Below, piece by piece: positions 5,610 through 9,541 of a stretch of 9,541 nt of DNA (its first letter is position 1; each line of letters begins with the position of its first letter). This DNA comes from Lachnospiraceae bacterium (lineage in GTDB: Bacteria; Bacillota_A; Clostridia; Lachnospirales; Lachnospiraceae): the NCBI GenBank assembly GCA_017960415.1, contig JAGCZE010000393.1, positions 1-9,541 on the forward strand, given 5' to 3'. The notes beneath the pieces are model-generated. The model had not been told where the DNA came from. It searched no databases and saw only the letters and a list, made by a program, of their open reading frames with translations. Both the position numbers and the translations under genes were made by a program.

Positions 5610-5621
5610 ATGTTCATAGCT
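5589..5621. promoter_or_regulatory. TetR-family operator, perfect 11+11 bp inverted repeat
   Basis: AGCTATGAACA (5589-5599) and TGTTCATAGCT (5611-5621) are perfect reverse complements, separated by 11 AT-rich bases holding the -10 box. A dimeric repressor bound here would block RNA polymerase. The adjacent downstream gene encodes a TetR-family protein, so autoregulation and control of the whole operon are the natural reading. Ligand identity is unknown. Confidence 0.75.
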
Positions 5622-5674
5622 AATATGATATATTTTTAATTCATTCACTAAAGCGGAAATGATTGGAGTATAAC

Positions 5675-6280
5675 ATGGGAAAACCTTTTACAGACAGGGA
5701 ACGTGAGGAAATAAGAGAAAAACTGAGGCGGGCCGGACTGAAAGTACTGGCGGAGACCGGAATAAAGGATATTGCGATAAGAGATGTGACAAAGCAGGCC
5801 GGGATCGCACAGGGCGGTTTTTACACATTTTACAGGGATAAAGATGAGTTCGTGCTGGACCTGATGCTGCTGAGGGTCAGGGAGAAGACTGACCTTATGT
5901 ATGAAAACCGGAAAAAGACCGCTTCGGATCCCAGAGGATTCCTTATCGATCTGTTTTACAAAGAGGGCATGCATCTAAAGGAAAATAAAGCATTTAACAA
6001 TGATGACGGTGCAACGCTTGCTTTTTGGGACAGAATTTCGAAGAGTGGCGAAGACAGAATAGGTGACACGTATCTTGAATTTCTGTCAAAGATGATCGCT
6101 TACTGGGAAGAACTTGGGTTTACGATCGAGTGTGACAGCAGAGGACTGTTGAATGCCGGATCGGCCGCAGGAATACTGTTTTCCAACTCACATATGATAG
6201 ATAAAGATTATTTTGAGGCTATCTACAGAACATTCTGCGAGGCTCAGGTAGACAGGTTTTTCAAGGCAGAAAAAACATAA
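5675..6280 (+). CDS. TetR/AcrR-family transcriptional repressor, 201 aa
   Basis: This is a ligand-responsive dimeric repressor. The N-terminal DNA-binding domain spans about residues 10-60, with the helix-turn-helix IAIRDVTKQAGIAQGGFYTFYRDK (33-56) and the usual F-Y-x-x-F/Y-x-x-K-x-E/D turn. The C-terminal part (about 70-200) is helical and variable, as expected for ligand binding and dimerisation. ATG 5675 is chosen because GGAG (5665-5668) is six bases before it; a TTG at 5663, four codons earlier, overlaps that ribosome site. The promoter region carries a perfect inverted repeat, indicating autoregulation. A MATE exporter follows without a terminator, the common pattern of a drug-sensing repressor controlling an efflux pump. 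The inducer cannot be inferred. Confidence 0.92.
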   Translation: MGKPFTDREREEIREKLRRAGLKVLAETGIKDIAIRDVTKQAGIAQGGFYTFYRDKDEFVLDLMLLRVREKTDLMYENRKKTASDPRGFLIDLFYKEGMHLKENKAFNNDDGATLAFWDRISKSGEDRIGDTYLEFLSKMIAYWEELGFTIECDSRGLLNAGSAAGILFSNSHMIDKDYFEAIYRTFCEAQVDRFFKAEKT

Positions 6281-6400
6281 TCAGCTTTACCGGTATAGAG
6301 CAGAGTAGTATTTGCAGACAGAAAGTGTTTATAAAAACACATAAGGAAATACGATGAAAGATATCAGGAAATAAAAGAAGTGTCTGTAGAGGATACATTT

Positions 6401-7795
6401 ATGAGTGAAGAAGAAAAAAGAGAAGAACGAATAAGGCGGCTGACCACTTCCAATCTATATCCGCTGATCGTAAAAATGGCGGTCCCTTCGATGATCGGCA
6501 TGATGGTGGCTACCGTCTATAACATGACTGACACCTTCTGGGTAGGAAAGCTTGATAATGAAACATATACTGCCAGCGTGGGAGTTGTGTTTGCTTTTGT
6601 ATCGGTCATACAGGCCATAGGCTTCTGGTTCGGTTACGGGTCGGGCAATTATATATCAAGGATGTTCGGTAAAAAGGATTATAAAGAGGCGGAGCGGATG
6701 GCTGCAATAGGCGTATCTGTTGCGATCATCACAGGAATACTGATCCTGGCATCCGGATTCATATTTATAAAACCTTTGATAGAGATTCTCGGAGGCACAA
6801 CTTCGGCAGAACTCGCCGCAGCGACTGAAAGTTATCTAAAGATCACGATCTGTACAGTACCTTTTATGCTGTTCTCAAATGTCATCTACAATCAGCTGAG
6901 GCTTTCCGGAGCTGCGAAGAGCAGCATGATCGGTCTGCTGGTCGGAATGGTCATAAATATGGTGCTGGATCCGATATTCATACTCAAATTCAACATGGGA
7001 GTGGCAGGAGCTGCTTATGCGAGCCTTATCGGACAGGCCGCAGGATGTGTGATGCTCTATAAGCAGACCGGCCGGAACGGGAATGTTGCGATAAGGGCAG
7101 GATATTTCAAGCCGGATATATATCATGTCAAAGAGATATTGGCAGGCGGCGCTCCGAATTTCTGCAGACAGGGCATTACAAGCATTTCGTCGGTAGTCCT
7201 GAACAATACCGCAGGTATATACGGGGTATCTGCTATAGCGGCGGTTACGATATCCCAGAGAGTCGCATATATTGCCTATGCGCTCGTGATCGGTTTCGGT
7301 CAGGGCTTCCAGCCCGTATGTGCGATCAATTACGGAGCGGGAAAGCGTGACAGGGTAAGGAAGGCATTTAAGCTGACATGGATAACCGTGACGGTATTTC
7401 TTGCTGCTGCGACGCCGATCCTTCTGATATTTGCGGATAAACTGACAGGGGCTTTCGCAAATCAGCAGGATGTTATAGAAACGGCTTCGAAAATGCTTAA
7501 GGTCCAATGTGTGATATTGCCGTTTATGGGCTATTATATCCTGTCGGGGATGATGCTGCAGAATATCGGCAGGTTTGGGCTTGCAACAAGCGTGACGATT
7601 GCCGAAAACGGGACGGTTTTCATACCTGTGCTCCTTGTCTGCTCATATTTATGGAAATTAGACGGAATAATACTGTCCAAACCCATTGCCAGCGGCTTAT
7701 CGCTGATCTATTCGATCATTATAGGAAGTTATGCATGGAAGAAATATCTTTGCGAAGAAAAGAGGAATGAAGATGAAATACTTAAGATTGTTTAA
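6401..7795 (+). CDS. MATE-family multidrug efflux transporter, 464 aa
   Basis: This cation-coupled (Na+ or H+) antiporter exports drugs or metabolites across the cytoplasmic membrane. The sequence has about 12 hydrophobic segments in two MatE halves. Each half holds family landmarks: LYPLIVKMAVPSMIGMMVATVYNMTDTFWVG near the start, NQLRLSGAAKSSMIGLLVGMVINMVLDPIFI in the middle, and GFGQGFQPVCAINYGAGKRDRVRKAF in the second half. Length is normal for the family. ATG 6401 is preferred because AGAGGAT (6388-6394) is six bases upstream; a GTG at 6380 would add seven residues and has poorer spacing. It sits 120 bases after tetR with only a small hairpin (GTGTTT/AAACAC, 6325-6340) between, so it is likely in the tetR operon. 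It overlaps the next gene by 23 bases. The substrate is not predictable from sequence. Confidence 0.93.
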   Translation: MSEEEKREERIRRLTTSNLYPLIVKMAVPSMIGMMVATVYNMTDTFWVGKLDNETYTASVGVVFAFVSVIQAIGFWFGYGSGNYISRMFGKKDYKEAERMAAIGVSVAIITGILILASGFIFIKPLIEILGGTTSAELAAATESYLKITICTVPFMLFSNVIYNQLRLSGAAKSSMIGLLVGMVINMVLDPIFILKFNMGVAGAAYASLIGQAAGCVMLYKQTGRNGNVAIRAGYFKPDIYHVKEILAGGAPNFCRQGITSISSVVLNNTAGIYGVSAIAAVTISQRVAYIAYALVIGFGQGFQPVCAINYGAGKRDRVRKAFKLTWITVTVFLAAATPILLIFADKLTGAFANQQDVIETASKMLKVQCVILPFMGYYILSGMMLQNIGRFGLATSVTIAENGTVFIPVLLVCSYLWKLDGIILSKPIASGLSLIYSIIIGSYAWKKYLCEEKRNEDEILKIV

Positions 7796-9541
7796 TGAAA
7801 TCGGGAAGAATGACATTACCATAGCCGGAGGAAAAGGTGCGAACCTTGGAGAAATGACGCAGGCAGGTATTCCGGTTCCGCCCGGAGCGGTGCTTACGGC
7901 TGAGGCGTATGACAGTTTCATGGAGGCTAATGGAATTGATCCACTCGTATTTGTAAAGGCATCACTTATTAGAAAGGCCATATTGCAGGCAGGTATCCCA
8001 TCCGAAATTGAGCAGGAGATAAGAGAATATTATGCCGGCCTCGGTGAAAGCTCGCGAGTAGCCGTCAGATCTTCCGCTACCGCAGAGGATCTTGAGGATG
8101 CGAGCTTTGCTGGGCAGCAGGAAACATACCTGAACGTGACAGGTATTGAAGAACTCCTGCAAAAGGTCAAGGAGTGCTATGCTTCACTATGGGGCGACAG
8201 GGCCGTCAGCTACAGGAAGAACTCGGGCTATGATAAGCAGAAAGTTTCTCTGGCTGTGGTCATTCAGAAGATGATCGAAAGCGATATGTCCGGAGTTATG
8301 TTTACATCAGATCCTGCCGGTGACAGAGAAAACATACATATAAATGCGTCTTACGGTCTCGGAGAAGCTGTTGTGTCGGGTATCGTCAGTCCTGATGAAT
8401 TCATTTGCGGAAGATCGGGCGAAATCTTGAAGACGATTACCGGATCAAAGGAAGAGGAGATCATATACAACCCGGAAGGCAAAGGAACGGTACGTATTGC
8501 AGTTTCCGAAGAGCGGAGAAAGCGCAGATGTGTTACCGACGCCCAGGTTGGCACGTTGGTACGGAAAGGAATAAAAATAGAAGAACATTACGGTCACCCG
8601 ATGGATATCGAATGGGCTATAAAGGACGGTAATATTTATATTTTACAGGCCAGAAGCATAACAACGATCAAAGAAAATGCTGCGAAAGTATATACCGATA
8701 AGGACTTTGAAGGATATCCGAAGGTAAAGCCCGCTAAGGGAGCACTGCGGGAAAGCGTACTGTTTAATCTTGAAAAGACGCCCACGCCGTACTATCCGCT
8801 CGATCATGATTTCGGAGGGTTTGTGGGGGAGCAGAAAAAGGTACTGTTCGATCAGATCGGGATAGATTTTAAGGGCGGCATGTACCCGATAGATAAGGAT
8901 GGCATTTCGTATCAGTCCTCCAATAAGGTCAGGCTGAACAAAAATGTATTTGCGATTCCTAAATACTTAAAGCTTATCGCGGATATCGATCACAATATCA
9001 GTGCGGCGGATGAATCGCTGGCAGATTGCAGCGCGGAATTTGAAAAAGAAAAGAGATTGGACCCGGGCGACGTAAAAGCTGTCGGACAGGCTCTTAAAAG
9101 AATGCGTGATCTGATCGGAAGGACCGCATATGACAGATTCCTGTATGCACTGTTTCCGAATGCCATAGAGAGCATGAAGGTAACAAAGGTGCTTAAAAAG
9201 ATCGATAAGGACCTGAACTCTTATGACGTTCTTGAAGGACTGAGCTATGTCACGGCAGATATGAAGCGCGAGATGAAGGGATTGTGTGAGTATATACAAC
9301 AAAACACAGGGCTGTCCAAATCAGCGCATTCCCTGGCTGAGACAGTTATGACAGCTGATTACAAGGAAATCTGTGCCCAGTATCCGGAACTCGGCGGCAG
9401 GTTTGAGAATTTCATCGCGCAATTTGGCAGCAAATCCGATTTTAACTGCTATTGCTTTATTTCGCAAACCTGGAGGGAAAACCCGGACAGGTTTATCAAT
9501 ACGCTGCGTCCGATGTTGAAGAGTGGTGGAGAAGCGGTTGC
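7773..9541 (+). CDS. PEP synthase / rifampin phosphotransferase-family enzyme, 5' part (589 codons, runs off the window)
   Basis: This is the N-terminal part of a multidomain phosphotransferase related to PEP synthase, PPDK and rifampin phosphotransferase. The ATP-grasp domain (about 1-300) is complete: AGGKGANLGEM (K21), RSSATAEDLEDASFAGQQETYLNV (from R99), SGVMFTSDP (173-181), ASYGLGEAVVSG (192-203) and LQARSIT (291-297). After it comes a long mostly helical region (about 310-589) unlike PPDK, where rifampin phosphotransferases carry their substrate-binding domain. The phosphohistidine domain lies beyond the window, so activity cannot be checked. ATG 7773 has AGAGGA five bases upstream; an in-frame ATG at 7767 is too close to it. 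The frame has no stop to the window end. It overlaps the MATE gene by 23 bases and follows a TetR-MATE pair, which favours drug modification over central metabolism. A novel substrate or a housekeeping PEP synthase homologue remain possible. Confidence 0.87.
   Translation, partial: MKYLRLFNEIGKNDITIAGGKGANLGEMTQAGIPVPPGAVLTAEAYDSFMEANGIDPLVFVKASLIRKAILQAGIPSEIEQEIREYYAGLGESSRVAVRSSATAEDLEDASFAGQQETYLNVTGIEELLQKVKECYASLWGDRAVSYRKNSGYDKQKVSLAVVIQKMIESDMSGVMFTSDPAGDRENIHINASYGLGEAVVSGIVSPDEFICGRSGEILKTITGSKEEEIIYNPEGKGTVRIAVSEERRKRRCVTDAQVGTLVRKGIKIEEHYGHPMDIEWAIKDGNIYILQARSITTIKENAAKVYTDKDFEGYPKVKPAKGALRESVLFNLEKTPTPYYPLDHDFGGFVGEQKKVLFDQIGIDFKGGMYPIDKDGISYQSSNKVRLNKNVFAIPKYLKLIADIDHNISAADESLADCSAEFEKEKRLDPGDVKAVGQALKRMRDLIGRTAYDRFLYALFPNAIESMKVTKVLKKIDKDLNSYDVLEGLSYVTADMKREMKGLCEYIQQNTGLSKSAHSLAETVMTADYKEICAQYPELGGRFENFIAQFGSKSDFNCYCFISQTWRENPDRFINTLRPMLKSGGEAV

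Noticed and set aside
6354..6374. Six-codon frame (MKDIRK) with an AAGGA site before the MATE gene, a possible leader peptide
   Set aside because: It is too short to separate from chance, with no obvious alternative hairpins that would make attenuation likely.
6875..7507. 210-codon reverse-strand frame inside the MATE gene
   Set aside because: It is antisense to a clear MATE transporter, has a biased composition (Arg, Cys, Tyr, Ser), and shows no domain pattern.

Overview
The window looks like a chromosomal segment of an anaerobic Gram-positive bacterium, most likely a Clostridia member of the Lachnospiraceae type. This rests on moderate GC content, AGGAGG-type ribosome sites, TTG and GTG starts, and protein families (DUF6110, DUF2325, a CxxCE-type small HMA protein, GufA-type ZIP) that I associate with that group. 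The genus is not resolved. All supported genes are on the + strand.

Region 1 (24-5494) is a metal-handling cluster. In order it holds a single-domain DtxR/MntR-family regulator, a Cys-rich DUF2325 protein, a broken 3' end of a fibronectin-III-like surface protein, a DUF6110 membrane-anchored small protein, a P1B-type ATPase with a non-canonical Y-S-C membrane motif, a small CxxC heavy-metal-associated (HMA) protein, a class I SAM methyltransferase and a ZIP metal transporter. A 20-bp near-perfect palindrome (435-454) lies just after the regulator gene, and half of it recurs (1156-1167) upstream of the DUF6110 gene. The small glycine-rich membrane protein directly before an atypical P1B ATPase resembles the fezA-fezB core of ferrosome (intracellular iron granule organelle) clusters. 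My best reading is therefore a ferrosome-like iron storage locus with its own DtxR-type regulator and accessory genes. This is inference from families and gene order, not a demonstrated function.

Region 2 (about 5530-9541) is a separate drug-response operon: a TetR-family repressor, a MATE multidrug exporter, and the start of a large PEP-synthase/rifampin-phosphotransferase family enzyme that runs off the window edge. The TetR promoter has a consensus -35 (TTGACA) and a perfect 11+11 bp inverted repeat across the spacer, -10 and start site, which strongly suggests autoregulation. MATE and the phosphotransferase overlap by 23 bp, so they are probably translationally coupled.

The 857-1222 interval has no intact gene. 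It holds the Fn3 relic, a 16-bp-stem hairpin without a clear U-tract, and a possible promoter for the DUF6110-ATPase part of the cluster. No tRNA, rRNA, CRISPR array, insertion sequence or origin was seen.
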